A DNA stretch of 64,000 nucleotides from Pyxicephalus adspersus (GCF_032062135.1 NC_092859.1:43416952-43480951), one strand, 5' to 3'. Numbered from the stretch's first letter, positions 38,414 to 50,561 are shown. The notes: generated by a model not told the origin, from the letters alone. Translations and numbers: made by a program.

Positions 38414-39785
38414 ATTGACTGAAAAACTGGTAATAACTTAGCAGGAAGATGTCAGACCTTTGCAAAAGAGATCACTACATCTACAAAGAGGAAGAGTCTG
38501 TAAATTCTACTTCTAATGAACTAAACAGAATGTAAAAACACATTGTTGTATTACTTGTTTTACTTGCCAATGGATTAGTTTTTCTGTCCACCCAATCCCA
38601 AGATATACACAACCCTTCCTGATGAACTGTCTTTTCTCTTTTGCAGTTAAGCCGCACATAACTAAGTTACCTTCCTGCCCCTGGCCCATGGCTGATTAGT
38701 AAAGGAGCAGCAGGGAATGGTAAGATCATCTGTTTGATCTCTCCTGGTCTCAGCATGTTTTTAGTCACAGTGGATTACAAAAGGTTGCATGTAACCAAAA
38801 TTAAGGAATTTATTGTGATCTTCTTGAGAGGTAAAAAATACCTGAAAGTATTACACTGATTCATACCTGAAAAAATAGATCCATTGCTAGCTCCAGTGTA
38901 ATGACACGTGGTATGCTGCTATTCCTGCACTGCTGTAAATGAAGCTCTGTAACCCTACAATGGATTGCTCATTCACAAGCTGTTATTTTTCTTTAAATTA
39001 TACAAAATGTGTATTAACTAAGGATTAATACATGGGCGGCTATTCATAAAAGTTCTGATACACACCCAATATGTTTGAAATGATATAAAACAAACAAGAG
39101 AAACCAATAACTTCCTAATCTTTCTACATCTAGGGTGTGCCGAACAGAGCTACCCATGTACATGTGTCACTTTCAGCTGTCTTTACATTTATTGACCTAT
39201 TAAGAAGGATGACATTATTGAGATACACCTATATTTCACAATATATATTATTTCCAGATTTGTAACCATTGTGTTAGTTTTTATTGGATCACTTTGACAA
39301 AAGTCATACATGACTATTTCTGTATATGACATCTGTTCTGAGATATATGGAGGCTGCCAGTACTGACCCTTTCATCTAAAGATTTTGTTTCTGTTCAAGT
39401 AGTTCTTGTTATTGAGTGACAACAATGTTCTATCCATGTCTCGTAAATGGCCACCCTGTCACAGGGTCCTTATGGAGACCACAAATGACTATTATACACA
39501 TACTACACAAGCACTGTCCACTTTTGTCATCATCACACCCCACAAGAAATGCTCTGCATCCGTCAATGGGATACATGTAGAGGAGAAGAAGCTACAGGAT
39601 ATCAACAGCACTGCCGTGTAATCAAGGGTGAGAAAGAAAATGGTAGTTTGTCATCCAGTCAAGGTTTAAATCTACTTTAAATAATGTAAATTTTAGAAAG
39701 GCTTCAAATATAAGACCATTAAACTAAAGATGCCCCTAATTTGTGACAAATACATACCGGCTTGAACCCACCAGTTCAGTGTTAC
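38414..39785. other. AT-rich DNA, no gene seen
   Basis: No recognisable gene, array or terminal repeats. Confidence 0.5.
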
Positions 39786-39786
39786 C

Positions 39787-40214
39787 TTAGGCTACGTATA
39801 CACGTGCAATAATTATCATCAGAAAACGATGATTAATGACCGATCAACAAATATTCTGAACGATCATATAATGCACGATTCTGTACATGCTGTAACAATA
39901 CGATTGTTCAAAGATAATCCACCAATAATCTACACATACTAGATAAAATCGTTTGAATGATGCAGGAAGTGACGTGTGACAGAGAAAGTGTATCACAGAA
40001 CAATCCATGATCACTGAAGGACCATACACAGAAAAGATAGCGAACGCTCATCGCCAAATCAGATCCACCAGGACAGTCGCTCGTTTCCAGCGACATTCTT
40101 TATTAATCATCGCCCTTGGCCAGTTGTTGTGCACTTCTTTTAAAGTGTTGTTCACGAGCGGTCGTTGATCGTTTGTTTCCAACATAAATTATTGCACTTG
40201 TGTAAGTAGCCTAA
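39787..40214. mobile_element. Harbinger-like MITE, older relative
   Basis: The left end is TTAGGCTACGTATACACGTG. The reverse complement of the right end is TTAGGCTACTTACACAAGTG. The inverted similarity continues to CAATAATT. It shares length, layout and GATCGTT-type words with the elements at 25189 and 59668, but many CpG sites have become TG or CA, so it is older or belongs to a sister subfamily. Confidence 0.6.
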
Positions 40215-40385
40215 GTCTTGTTTTTTTTGTTTTTATCATGGGTTGAAGCCTAACCTGTGTGGATTATGAGATAAGGACATATTAGGGTTATATATAATTT
40301 ACCATCCCCTCCGCACACAATTCAGAGTAGACAACAATTAAAGTGCTTCAGAAGTCACACAAATCGTTTCTGTTTTTAGAGTATC

Positions 40386-40387
<2 letters not shown>

Positions 40388-40427
<40 letters not shown>

Positions 40428-40452
40428 TTATTTATTTATATATATATTACAC
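40388..40452. repeat. (TA)n microsatellite with TTTA interruption
   Basis: An alternating TA tract of about 35 bases is followed by three to four TTTA units and more TA. Self-complementary and likely polymorphic. Confidence 0.9.
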
Positions 40453-40844
40453 ATGAATTTTAGGATTAACAACCAACTGCAGTGACAGTAACAACGTAAA
40501 ACAGGTGTGCCCAGGAGAGTTTCAATTCGTGTGACATATCGGGAACTCCCTTTTTATTAGTTTGGAGCCAAGTCCATTTTCAGGCATGCTTTAGATTAAT
40601 AAGTAATGTCACTACAATAAAAACAAAATAGCATTTCTTAGTATTACCTTTATACTCACCAACCAATTTAGCTGCATTGATGATTATAGAAATTTCTGAT
40701 CTGCTTACATTTTCACACACAACCATTTCTAGGGTTTATGGAAAATGGCCTAAAAAAATATCCAGTGACTGGGAGTTCTCTGGGTAACAATGCCTTGTTG
40801 ATGCGGAGGTCAGGGAAGAATGGACAGACAGTGTCAGCAGATTG

Positions 40845-40979
40845 TAAGCTCTTCGGGGCAGGGTCTTCTCCTTTTTCCTGTGTCTGCTGTCATTTGCAAC
40901 CCCTATTTAATGTACAGCGCTGCGTAATATGTTGGCGCTATATAAATCCTGTTTATTAATAATATTAATAATAATAAAT
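40845..40979 (+). mobile_element. LINE/SINE 3' end with L2/MIR-like body
   Basis: It reads TTGTAAGCTCTTCGGGGCAG, then a TTTGCAACCCCTATTTAATG stretch, then CAGCGCTGCGTAATATGTTG and a TATATAAAT end with TAATAATAATAA. The opening resembles the conserved 3' region of L2-type LINEs and their SINEs. The closing tail is shared with the unrelated-bodied SINE at 47040-47373. A minus-strand copy of the same body is at 55085-55230. Confidence 0.6.
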
Positions 40980-43075
40980 AGAAAGGCATCAGTAACTCAC
41001 ATAACTAGTTGTTACAACCAAAGTATGCGGAAGAGTATTTCTGATTGCACAAGCTTAAAGCAGATGGGCTACAGTAGCAGAAGACCACACCAGGTATCAC
41101 TGTTGTAAACTAAGAACAAACCTCCAAGGCTTTATTACACACAAGCTCACCAAAATTGGACAAGAAAAGACTGGGAAAATCCTGCCTGGTTTGCAGCAAC
41201 CCTTACCAATGAACAGCATGCATTTTTTTTAAATTATCGCTTTGCAGCCAGATTTTTTGAAATAGATCCTAATTATGATCTGAATAAATGTAGCCAGACA
41301 TGTAGAAATTTAAGTATGAATTCTTACAAACATTTGACTGAGCTGAGTTCGTATAAACCCTTCCTTATTATCATAATCCCTAATTAGGATGTATTGATTG
41401 TCAGAGATGGATAACATGGCCTAGAGTGCCACAGGTTCAAATATTCTCAGTACAGGTTACATTCAACCAAATAATGATACAACACGAGTCGGCCTGGTGC
41501 ACCCATTCAATATATTGTCACAAGTTACCCACAATTTCCCAGGAAGATACCCTGATTTCTTTATTTAAAAAGGCCATGCTGATATGCAAAGACACACCAA
41601 TTGATCACCTCCCTGATATATGAAGAATACTACTTGTTTTGTGTCAAATCCTTAAGCCATTGCCATTCATGCTTTTCATAACCATTACAAAATGAATATT
41701 GCAAATAGTGTTTGCAATCTGGATTACTTATGTGTAGACACAGGTCTCACATTTTGCAATCTTCAACAGTTTATTTCACACTCTTTTTCCCAAGAGATCT
41801 TTAATTTTCAAACTCCCAAGCTTCAGCCTTTTCATCTTGAGATATCTTTTCAGCCAAAAAATACCGCATTAGCAAAGTTGAAAAAAATCACATTAATTGC
41901 TTTAGCAGCTTTTAGTTTATGTGCACTTTCTTGTATCTTTTTGAGCATAATCAATTCTATTTAACAGCCCACTGTCTTTGAAAACATCTTTTGTTAGACT
42001 AGGATAGTTAGTTTAGAACTAGAAGAGAACTCCATAGTGAACCTTAAGGTGATCTTTACTGGAACTAAACAAGTATACAGGCAACTGGAGAAGCCCTTGT
42101 GTGATATTACAGCCAGATAACAAGTGAAGGCAAGCCCAAAGGTACATTTAACCTCAGCCTAACCAACATATCTAATCCTTAAATTATACATGAACAGAAC
42201 TTAAAACCTGACAAATGTTTTATCTTTCCCTCACTCTATTATAAAAAAAAGTTTTTTGTGGCTGTCTCCATCTTTAGCGGGAAGAAATATTCAGCAGACA
42301 GATGTAAAAACTTGACAGATATTTGAACCCTTCCCTAAAAATAGAGTTGAGTTTTAAAACCAATCTTTGCTTTAACAGCTTTTTTTTTATGTTCAAGAAA
42401 TTGGAAAACATCCGCACTCAAACCAAACAATTGCCATGGGCCCATAGCTGACTGATAATTGAAGAACTGATGACATTTGTGCCCAGAAGGGGTTGCACCT
42501 CCAGCACCCCTTCCAGTGATGTTCTAGGACTGTACATATTCTGTATTAAAAAAAAAATAAAGTAAAAACCGGCTTTAACTACAGCACAACAATATTATTC
42601 AGCTCTCTCCTGCTTCATTTTGGAACAGAGTTAGAAGTTGATAATCAACCTATTACCAGCAGCTATATACATTGATCTTTATGTTTTGTCCATGAACCCC
42701 AAGGGTTTTATTGACAACAAGCTGACCTCATTGTATTTTGCTGGAAGAGACGTCTAAGTGATCATCCCACTTCCATCTCAATGAATTGCAAGTGAAAAGT
42801 AGTGGCAGGAAAACTATACTAGAAAATACTTTAAATGGGCAGACTGCACTTTTACTATATCAGTAATGTGTATAAAGAATGTTGCACAGTCATTAGTTTT
42901 TTACTGAATGCAGACGGGTACCTGCCTTGTTCTCTCATGGCCTTACAGGCGTGGAGATATATTTTGCCTATTGTAATATGTTCACATTTTTTTCCTTTAG
43001 CTACATGAAGTGAACATTCCATTGCTGGTAAATCATGAAAGATGTGGACAAAAAGCAACATTTGAATACCTAAGT
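40980..43075. other. AT-rich DNA, no gene seen
   Basis: The 90-codon plus frame at 41692-41964 ends in a hydrophobic stretch but shows nothing recognisable. No arrays or element ends were found. Confidence 0.45.
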
Positions 43076-43079
43076 CTTG

Positions 43080-43190
43080 TGCTATTTGTTAGCAAATATT
43101 TTCAATCCTGGACCAGTTCCAGATCAAGTTTGCTGGATCACCTAGCTTCACTGATGAAAGTCTATCTTCTTTTTAATAAATTAGGCCCAA
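43080..43190. mobile_element. Foldback MITE family, half copy
   Basis: It holds GTTAGCAAATATTTTCAATC, AAGTTTGCTGGATCACCTAG and an AATAAATTAGGCCC end, which corresponds to the right half of the element at 38199-38413. The left arm is missing. Confidence 0.65.
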
Positions 43191-43199
43191 GGGTAGAAT

Positions 43200-43685
43200 T
43201 ATGCTTTAAAGTGGAACTAAAACTAAAACATTTTGAGCAAACGGGTTCTTTAGTGCAGAAGGGACAGGCTATGTTCTGCAAAGAGACTAACTTACCTGCC
43301 TGTTTGCAATTATTTAACAAAACTTCATTTTCCTTGCTCCTTCTCTAAAAATGGCATCTTCACCTAGCCTCTTTGGTTTGGGATCTTCAGCCATTATAAT
43401 TGGGAGTTCAGTCATTCCTGGCACCCAGCTTTGTTGGGATTGCACACTGGGCTGCGCACATCCTTAACTTGTTTGTCTGCCTCACTGTTCAACCCGATCC
43501 TTACTATCTGTCTGCTGCAGTCAAGGAGTTTTTAACGACCACAACGTCTTGGACAATATTAAAATTACCCGGAGAAGTTTATATCTTGGTAAATGCAGCA
43601 TTTCATGGGGGCTTGAAAGTGTTTCCTATTACATTGGAGTACAGCAGCAGGTCAGCAGACATTCAATGATGCATTGTGATCAGTG
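43200..43685. mobile_element. Possible T2/Kolobok-like MITE fragment
   Basis: It starts with TTTAAAGTGGAACTAAAACT, which resembles the TTAA-flanked ends of T2-type (Kolobok) MITEs of frogs as I recall them. The body shares CTTACCTGCCTG, TGGCACCC and CTGCGCA words with 25995-26290. I did not find the opposite terminus, so extent and class are tentative. Confidence 0.3.
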
Positions 43686-43977
43686 CAACACAAATGCAAA
43701 ATAAATGCAACCTTTGTGAACTGTGTACAGCAAACTCTCCAGTGAACTCACTCCTGAATGCCTTGTGCTTGAAGTGACCAGGAGTGCTTAACCCCTTGGT
43801 TCACAAATACCTGTCTGGACTTTCTACCTCCATAGCACTCTTACGAGTTACAATAAGCGGTAGTTGACGATTTAGATCAGAGTGTTTCCCATCTTAAAAT
43901 TGAACTTGGAACCTGAGCAATCTGAGTTCTGATCCAAAATTGCTAAACTTGTCATTGGCAGGTATAGTAGACTGTGA

Positions 43978-44240
43978 AACAATGACAGCTGTCATCCTTT
44001 CACCCAATCCGGCAGTGGGATACAACAGCTGTCATCCTATCAGCCAATCTTGCCACCGGACTACAACAGCGGTCATCCTATGAGCCAATCCGGCCACCAG
44101 ACCACGACAGCTGTCATCCTATCAGCCAATCCATCCACCAGATTACAACAGCTATTAGCCTATCAGCCAATCCAGCCGCCAGATTACAATAGCTGTTAGC
44201 CTATCAGCCAATCCGGCCTCCTGACTACAACAGCTCTCAG
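43978..44240. repeat. 41-bp minisatellite, about six to seven units
   Basis: CAGCTGTCATCCTATCAGCC or close variants starts at 43986, 44026, 44067, 44108, 44149, 44190 and 44231, an almost constant 41-base period. Each unit holds an inverted GCTG/CAGC core and a CCAATC word followed by a variable CGGCCACCAGA-type segment. Divergence between units is moderate. Confidence 0.9.
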
Positions 44241-44244
44241 TGTC

Positions 44245-45374
44245 TGGTGCCAAGGCTAGCAGAGCCCTACTTTACAGCTGTCACTGCTCAGTGGCTGGAT
44301 TGGTCGAGCTGTACTACATACCATCCTGGATCCGGTGGGACTGTCCCAGTATTTCAAGTTCTGGTGTCTCTAGTTAGCTCCAGCATTCACCCGACAGGAG
44401 ATTGTGGAAAGATGTTGGGCTGTTGTGTTTATGTAACTCATGATATATGTGTTTAGGCAAGCAAAATAATTCAAAGAGGATCCAGCTCTAGTTTAAGCTT
44501 TCATCTAACATTTCCCATCTATACACTCTTAGAACTTTTGTCAAACTGCAGCAGGTGACCCAATAACTTGTCAGTTATAATTTCCCTGTTTCCATTACTT
44601 AGGAGATCCCCTAGTACCTAATCTTCACCGAAGGTAACATCTACCCTTGCCACAAAAGAAAGTTGAATACACTTTTATATTTAATGTGTTATACCCTGAG
44701 CTCCAAAAAAAACACATTAGCTTCCATACTTTTCTAAAACTGATCATTACTTAGAGAGGTGGGCAAAACACTAGCTGCTACCACCCTGCACTGACATTTT
44801 TTCCAGCTCACTTTAATAATATAAAATTAGAGAAAAAAATAATATAGCGATGCTGGCTTCAGAACATTAAATACACAGTTATGCAGCATGTAAAAAAAAT
44901 GGATTTTACTGCTATACATTGAATACAATAAAATAATATACCATTTTCGACCTAAGGGTGAATGCACCTTGAAAAGAACTTACCATATGAAAGAAAATTT
45001 TTCAAGCTTTTTAAATTTAAGCTCTTAAAAAGTAACTATGGCAACTAGTAACTTAAAGGAGTTTTCAGCAGTCTTCTGAAGAATGCAGGGTATATTCAAC
45101 ACCAGGGCCATGTCTAGGATACAAACACACTCAATACCTGACATTTTCCAGCCTCTTCAGAATTATAATGCCATGTGGTCAGAATTATCCCATGAAGTCA
45201 CAATCAAAAGATTAAATATATGAGTTTACAGTAATGCAGACTTCAAAAGAGGATGTCATTATATACAAGTTATTGGTACATAGAACAGTTTTACAAACAT
45301 GAAAACTCAATAGCCATTCACATGAACACCGGGGACATCAGATCTCTAAGGGCAATGTTCACATAAATACAAAT
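44245..45374. other. AT-rich DNA, no gene seen
   Basis: No coding similarity or element ends were recognised. A-runs are frequent. Confidence 0.5.
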
Positions 45375-45479
45375 TACCGTATTTTTCGGACTATAAGACG
45401 CTCCGGCCTATAAGACGCACCCAATTTTAAAGGAGAAAAACCTAGAAAAAAAAGATTCTGAACAAAATACTAAAAAATC

Positions 45480-45600
45480 ACTCTGTGTCAATGTATCCCC
45501 TTCTAATCACTCTGACACAGAGTGATCAGAAGGGGATACATTGACACAGAGTGATTAGAAGGGGATACATTGACACAATGTATCCCCTTCTGATCACCCT
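45480..45600. repeat. Inverted/direct repeats of a TGTATCCCCTTCT module
   Basis: AATGTATCCCCTTCT and its complement AGAAGGGGATACATT occur four times: forward near 45490, reverse near 45528 and 45558, and forward again near 45578. They are interleaved with ACACAGAGTGAT words. This creates several alternative hairpins next to the large palindrome. Confidence 0.85.
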
Positions 45601-45610
45601 GTGCCAAAAA

Positions 45611-46031
45611 ATCATACTCACCCGATACCGCGATCCCGCGATGCTGTGGGCTTCTTCTTCTCCTGGCTCTCCTCCTGGCTGCAGCGCGTGTCTCCTCCTC
45701 CTCTGAGCGAGGAGAAGCCGACACGCATACCCCAGCGATCCCATAAGCAGGCTGATCCAGCCTGCTTACCGGATCGCGAGGGCACGTGTGCCGGCTTCTC
45801 CTCACTCAGAGGAGGAGGGGACACGCGCTGCAGCCGGGAGGAGAGCCAGGAGAAGCCGGCACCCGTGCCCTCGCGATCCCGTAAGCAGGCTGATCCAGCC
45901 TGCTTATGAGATCGCGGGGGTATGCATGTCGGCTTCTCCTCGCTCAGAGGAGGAGGAGACACGCGCTGCAGCCGGGAGGAGAGCGAGGAGAAGAAGAAGC
46001 CCACAGCATCGCGGGATCGGGTGAGTATGAT
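45611..46031. repeat. 421-bp imperfect palindrome, GC-rich
   Basis: The left edge ATCATACTCACCCGAT matches the reverse complement of the right edge. The arms stay paired through GATGCTGTGGGCTTCTTCTT, GCTGCAGCGCGTGTCTCC and AAGCAGGCTG, up to a central segment at about 45803-45850. That segment is itself a third copy of the GCTGCAGCGCGTG module, in inverted orientation. One seven-base insertion near the left edge is the main mismatch. Confidence 0.85.
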
Positions 46032-46142
46032 TTTTTTTAATTACCGGTATATTTAACGTGTATTCGGTGTATAAGACGCACCCACTTTTCCCCCCCAGTT
46101 TTGGGGAAGAAAAAGTGCGTCTTATAGTCCGAAAAATACGGT

Positions 46143-46250
46143 ATTATTATTACACAGTATTTATATAGCGCCAACATATTACGCAGTGCTTTACAAAGTC
46201 CATAGTCGTGTCCTTAGCTGTCCCTCAAAGGGGCTCACAATCATCATACT
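46143..46250 (-). mobile_element. SINE 3' tail fragment
   Basis: On the minus strand it contains AGCTAAGGACACGACTATGG, a ACTTTGTAAAGCACTGCGT stretch, AATATGTTGGCGCTATATAA and a TAATAATAATA end. This is the 3' half of the SINE seen at 47040-47373. It directly abuts the right TA of the palindromic element. Confidence 0.6.
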
Positions 46251-46295
46251 GTATTTTTTATGGTCCAATATGTATAGACACCTAACCACCACGCC

Positions 46296-46620
46296 TACAC
46301 TATATGGCCACACGTATGTAGACATCCTTCCAATCACCGAGTTCAGGTGAGTCCCATAAAAGGTACTGCAAATGAAATAGCCCTCTATACACTTATGTCC
46401 TTCTAGCCTTGTGGTAATAGTTTATAGAAGCCTCTGTTTTTTGTTCCTGTGCACCAAGCCAGCTCCATCAAGACATGGTTTGATGAGTTTGGTGTAAAAG
46501 AACGTATGTGGCCAGCCAGGAAATGTATGACAAAAGAGTATGTATGCTTATTATTTTTAATATTTACATATGGGGGTGGCCCAATGAGAATGTTGGACAA
46601 GAGTTGGACTTTAAGTTTAG
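46296..46620 (+). mobile_element. Tc1-like transposon remnant, internally deleted
   Basis: The left part reads ACACTATATGGCCACACGTA, then CCTTCCAATCACCGAGTTCA. These are worn versions of the terminal repeat and leader of a widespread Tc1-like family of fish and frogs, as I recall it. A stretch near 46450-46520 translates to VHQASSIKTWFDEFGV-like residues, from the transposase segment around the second catalytic aspartate region. ACATATGGGGGTG near 46566 resembles the far end. Most of the gene is deleted, so it is a dead internal-deletion product. Confidence 0.55.
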
Positions 46621-47035
46621 AACTTTAAGCACACTATGTAACTATGTAAATAATCCTTTGATATGCAGTGATTACAGTATATAGCCAGGAAATATAACAC
46701 TGTAAGGGCTAGCATGAGCACAGCACTACCCAGTTTCCAGTCCTTGTGAAAATTATGAAATAGGACACTGCAATTAAATGCCATTAAGATTGACCAACCA
46801 AAAATAGTGTAAAACATCTATTAACATTTTAACAGTGTATGTAGTTCTTTTGCACAAGCAGTTGGCACCCTGCTGTGCTATCCTCCATAGAAGAATACAA
46901 CTGTCATCTGAGTGATGATGGGGGCAGCAGACCTCGGTACAGATGCTAGCAAGTGTATATAGCTTTAAACACAATCAGGACTTTGTCACCTGCCCAATGT
47001 CAACCATTGAGATTGATTTATTAAAGGAGTTTAGC
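46621..47035. other. AT-rich DNA, no gene seen
   Basis: No coding similarity or element ends were recognised between the Tc1 remnant and the SINE. Confidence 0.5.
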
Positions 47036-47039
47036 ATAT

Positions 47040-47373
47040 TACAATTATTATTATTAACTAGTATTTATATTGCACCAACATATTTTATAGTGCTTCACAA
47101 AGCCCATAGTCATATCACTAGCTGTCCCTCAAACGGGGTTAACAACTTAATGTCCCTACCATAGTCATATGTCTTTAATACAGACTAATAGCAATTTGGG
47201 GGGAGCCATTTAATCTAACTGCATATTTTTGGAATGTGAGAGGAAACTGGAGGGCCTGGGGGAAACCCACTTCAACACAGGGAAAACATGCAAACTCCAT
47301 GCTGGCCAAGATTCAAACCTGTGACCTAGTGCTGAAAAGCAAAGAGTGCTAACCTCTGAACCACCGTGTGCCT
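47040..47373 (-). mobile_element. tRNA-headed SINE (V-SINE-like)
   Basis: Read on the minus strand from 47373, the head contains ACGGTGGTTCAGAGGTTAGC (box A type) and AGGTTTGAATCTTGG (box B type), the internal RNA polymerase III promoter of a tRNA-derived SINE. The next part holds ATGGAGTTTGCATGTTTTCC and GTGGGTTTCCCCCAGG. These match the central domain I know from vertebrate V-SINEs. The 3' part ends TATGTTGGTGCAATATAAAT with an AATAATAAT tail, presumably recognised by a partner LINE. Several substitutions in the boxes suggest it is old and inactive. Confidence 0.7.
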
Positions 47374-49750
47374 ATAAACTCTGCAAGGTATAGTTCACTT
47401 AACTTAGTGAATGAGGTAAAGCTTTACTTGACTTCAGCGATCCATTTACTTGCAAGCAAAAATCATGTTTTTGTTATTTACATTTTTTTGCACATGATCA
47501 GTTATTTTTTTTTGCAAAAATAATTTTTTGCATTCACTAAGTGAAAATGTCCTTAAGTTATTATTCACTTTGCTAAGTGAGCAGTCTAAACTCATTTGGT
47601 AAGTCATTCCTAGACACTTGAACCACTTGTGCTTTTACAAAATAAACATAATAATGTACATACAAAAATATAAACCAGACAACAATTGTGGGAAATGAGA
47701 ACGGATTTGATACGTCCAGTTGCCCCTTTAAAAAGCCATTAAATGCGATCTGCTTTTTCATTATTCTAACAATAAACATTCTAAAATTGTTTTTAACCAG
47801 GACATCTGTGCTATGAGTCAACGCAGCATGCCGAACCCACTGCGGTGCCTTTTTCAGTTTGATGAGTTAAAAAAGAAATCAAATATAAAAGGGATCTGAT
47901 AAATTGGCTTTAAAAAGAATAGTTATTATTTCCAATCTAATTATGTTGTCAAGAAACGAAAAACTAGCTAGAGGTTTATTTTTAATTTTGCTTAAATAGG
48001 GACTTTAATCGCTGTACTGGAGATGTGAAGGAAAAAATATAATTGGGTGCCTCCCAAACATAAATCGATGTGCTTTTTAATGATGAAATGACATCGGGGA
48101 ATGTATGTAACTCCTTTGAATTCCATCTTTAAGCTGCAGAGAAAGACCTGTATTTACATATCTATCTCCTTAAATAAATTCAATGTTTAACACAGAAAAA
48201 AATGAAATCATTATGGTGAGATAAGAGCATTTCAGCATTTGAAGAAAAGAGACATTGTGCACCCTCCGAGTTAGTGGACTAGAATCTTTTTATGAAGTCC
48301 AAGATGACAAAAGCATAACAATGTTATCCAGGTATGGTAATCTGATGGTTAAAGCTGATTTCCTAAAAAAATAAAATCTACCCTTGAAATGGGGCAACTG
48401 CAAGAGATAAATATTCATTTATGTATTGGAGGAACATAAGAAGAAGCATGCACACTCCTTTTCCATCCATCCATTGCTCAAGGTTGTGGGTTTGCAACCT
48501 CACATACAATGCAGGAATATTGCTCCGGTATTGTAGGGGATTTCTATCAATGCCTGTGATTGGGGCATGGAGGACCTTAAAGAAGAAGCTGCAGGGGGTC
48601 AGTTGAACAGATTAGAAAACCGGTAAGAGTGAAGGATAAGCTAGGTAAAAGTGCTTCCCACATGCCCCTTAGACATGTGAGAATTTAATCTCTGTAGTGT
48701 AGGTGTTGCCATACTGCAATAGTAATTGTTTCATGGAGTTGATTGTGAATTACCAGAAATATAAAGATTGGCATTGCCCCCGTCCCCAGTTTAATATCAT
48801 GCAAAACAAATTCACTTGAAGTATAGCACTCCTCTAGTTGTAGTGCCCCTGGGGGAACTTGGCTTGCAACTTTCCATAAACTTTGAGGCCTTCAGATTAA
48901 TTTATTGGTTTCATAGAGAGTCTGTTTTTTTGTGCAGATGATTTATTGTTTTCTCTTGTTGCCAGATAGAGTACCTGACCATAGTGTAAAGGAGGGCCAA
49001 TCACTAATGAAAGGTGTTTTCTCTGTCACAAACAGTAGTATTTGATGCCTAAAAAGGTGGCCTAAAAAGTATTTAGATGCCTAAATAAAAGACTTAGAAT
49101 GGTGAGGGGGTCTCTGCCTGTGATGGGTGATTAGAAGGTTTGTTGGGCCCGATGGCCCTGTGGCCTGGTCCTGGTGGGGCTGGGATGTCCGGCTTTTTAA
49201 CCAACTGTTTATAACCCAGTTAATGTGCTAAGGGGAGGAAGACCTACAAGAAATTCTGGGTGGAACAGGAACCCGCTAGTGCTGATATTAGGACTGTCAT
49301 GGAGAAAGCCATCTCCCTAAGTCAAAACCTCTTCATGAATCATCACCCCAGGTTTGGGAGCATAGAGGTCTGCTAGCTTCAAACCTGGGGAAAGAGAATA
49401 GGGAGATATGCTCAGATTATCCATTATGTTGCCCTGTTGATCCTCTGGATCAGTCAGTTATTGTTTTAACACTTTGCATGCTTGTCCCTATCTCCTACAT
49501 CTGAAAGTTTGCTTTACCTGGAGAGGAGAACCCAAGTTAAATGGGCTGCCCCTGTGGGAAGGACATAATTGGTATAATTGTGAATATTTTTGTCTGGAGT
49601 TGGACTTTCAAATCACTGCAGAGGACAGTAAAAAAAGAAACAAAGAAAGGTAAGGGTGTGGATTAAGGTGACTGGAAGAAAGTTATAAATTAAATTTTAA
49701 ATTCTAGTGAGTTCTGATGGACTATTTTGGTAAACTAAAGGTGGAAATGT
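47374..49750. other. AT-rich DNA, no gene established
   Basis: At 49090-49440 the plus strand is less AT-rich, with GGCCCGATGGCCCTGTGGCC near 49146, possibly an untyped repeat. Elsewhere no coding similarity, arrays or termini were seen. A GAAACGCGT-like word on the minus strand near 47815-47860 is doubtful. Confidence 0.45.
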
Positions 49751-50561
49751 GTCTATTAGGGATGAGCGAGCAAGGTTTTTAAATTCAATCTTGCGGCGAA
49801 TCGGGCCTTTCTCGGTTAGAAGGGACTTGTAATTGGCCATGAGGTCGTGTTCTCGCCGAACTAACAAGGGAAAATCGATTTTGTTGCGAATCCCGGCTTG
49901 GGGCGAATCATTTTCTCCCAGGATGCACAGCAAGGCCCAGCAGCCAATCAGGAAAGATCAGAGCACAGGCAAATATATACAGGGAAGGAGGGAGGGCATA
50001 GTCACTCCATCTTGTGTACTGTGTAGAGGATAGACGCAGGGAGAGACCTGTAGTGTGACAGGGACAGTGTAGGAGCTTTCTTAGTTCATTGTTAGCTGCA
50101 TAGTTCAGTGTTTTCTTTTACATGAGCTACTAGTTAGTCAGTTTTGATAAATTGTCAGCAGTCAGCACATTTAGTGTAAGTTATATTGTGTGTATTACAC
50201 CCTTAGGTACTGTTCACTGACTGCACATGCACTGAAGGTACAATTGTGGATGCTGCTATTTGTAGTGCCGCGCATAGCTGGTCAGTTTTGGTAAATTGTC
50301 AGCAGTCAGGACATTTAGTGTAATCTATATTGTGTATTAGTGAAGACACTGTTATCTTTTTTCACACTGTACATTCACTCAAGCTAAATAAAATCAATTG
50401 CAGTTCCTATTTACCAAAAAAGACCGTTTGGTACAGTTACATTCCTGTCCTACTGTAAAATAAATACAGATATTTCAGTGTTTGATACCTGTTCCTATTT
50501 ACCAAAGAAGACTGTTTGGTACAGTGAATTTTCTGGCCAACTTTAAAATAAATACAGATAT

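Larger units (their letters stand above)
45377..46141. mobile_element. TA-flanked element with giant palindromic interior
   Basis: The termini are perfect inverted copies of CCGTATTTTTCGGACTATAA, extending through AGACGC (about 25 bases), with TA on both outer sides. That fits Tc1/mariner-type integration, though the family name is not certain. Inside are: a direct second copy of a TATAAGACGCACCCA word near each end; a small array built of TGTATCCCCTTCT and its complement (about 45480-45600); and a 421-bp GC- and CpG-rich imperfect palindrome (45611-46031). Large frames on both strands (up to 128 codons) encode near-identical peptides because of the palindrome and are not genes. Confidence 0.7.

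Noticed and set aside
43978..44240. CRISPR-like array
   Set aside because: The period is constant but the whole 41-base unit repeats with gradual divergence, with no unique spacers, and the surroundings are vertebrate-type repeats. It is a minisatellite.
45601..46024. Overlapping frames of 78-128 codons on both strands with similar peptides
   Set aside because: They are produced by the large palindrome, which makes both strands encode nearly the same sequence. Low-complexity Arg/Ser/Pro content and the lack of any start context argue against a gene.
47300..47373. tRNA gene on the minus strand
   Set aside because: Box A and box B are present but the sequence continues into a V-SINE-like body and AAT-rich tail, so it is the head of a SINE, not a free tRNA gene.
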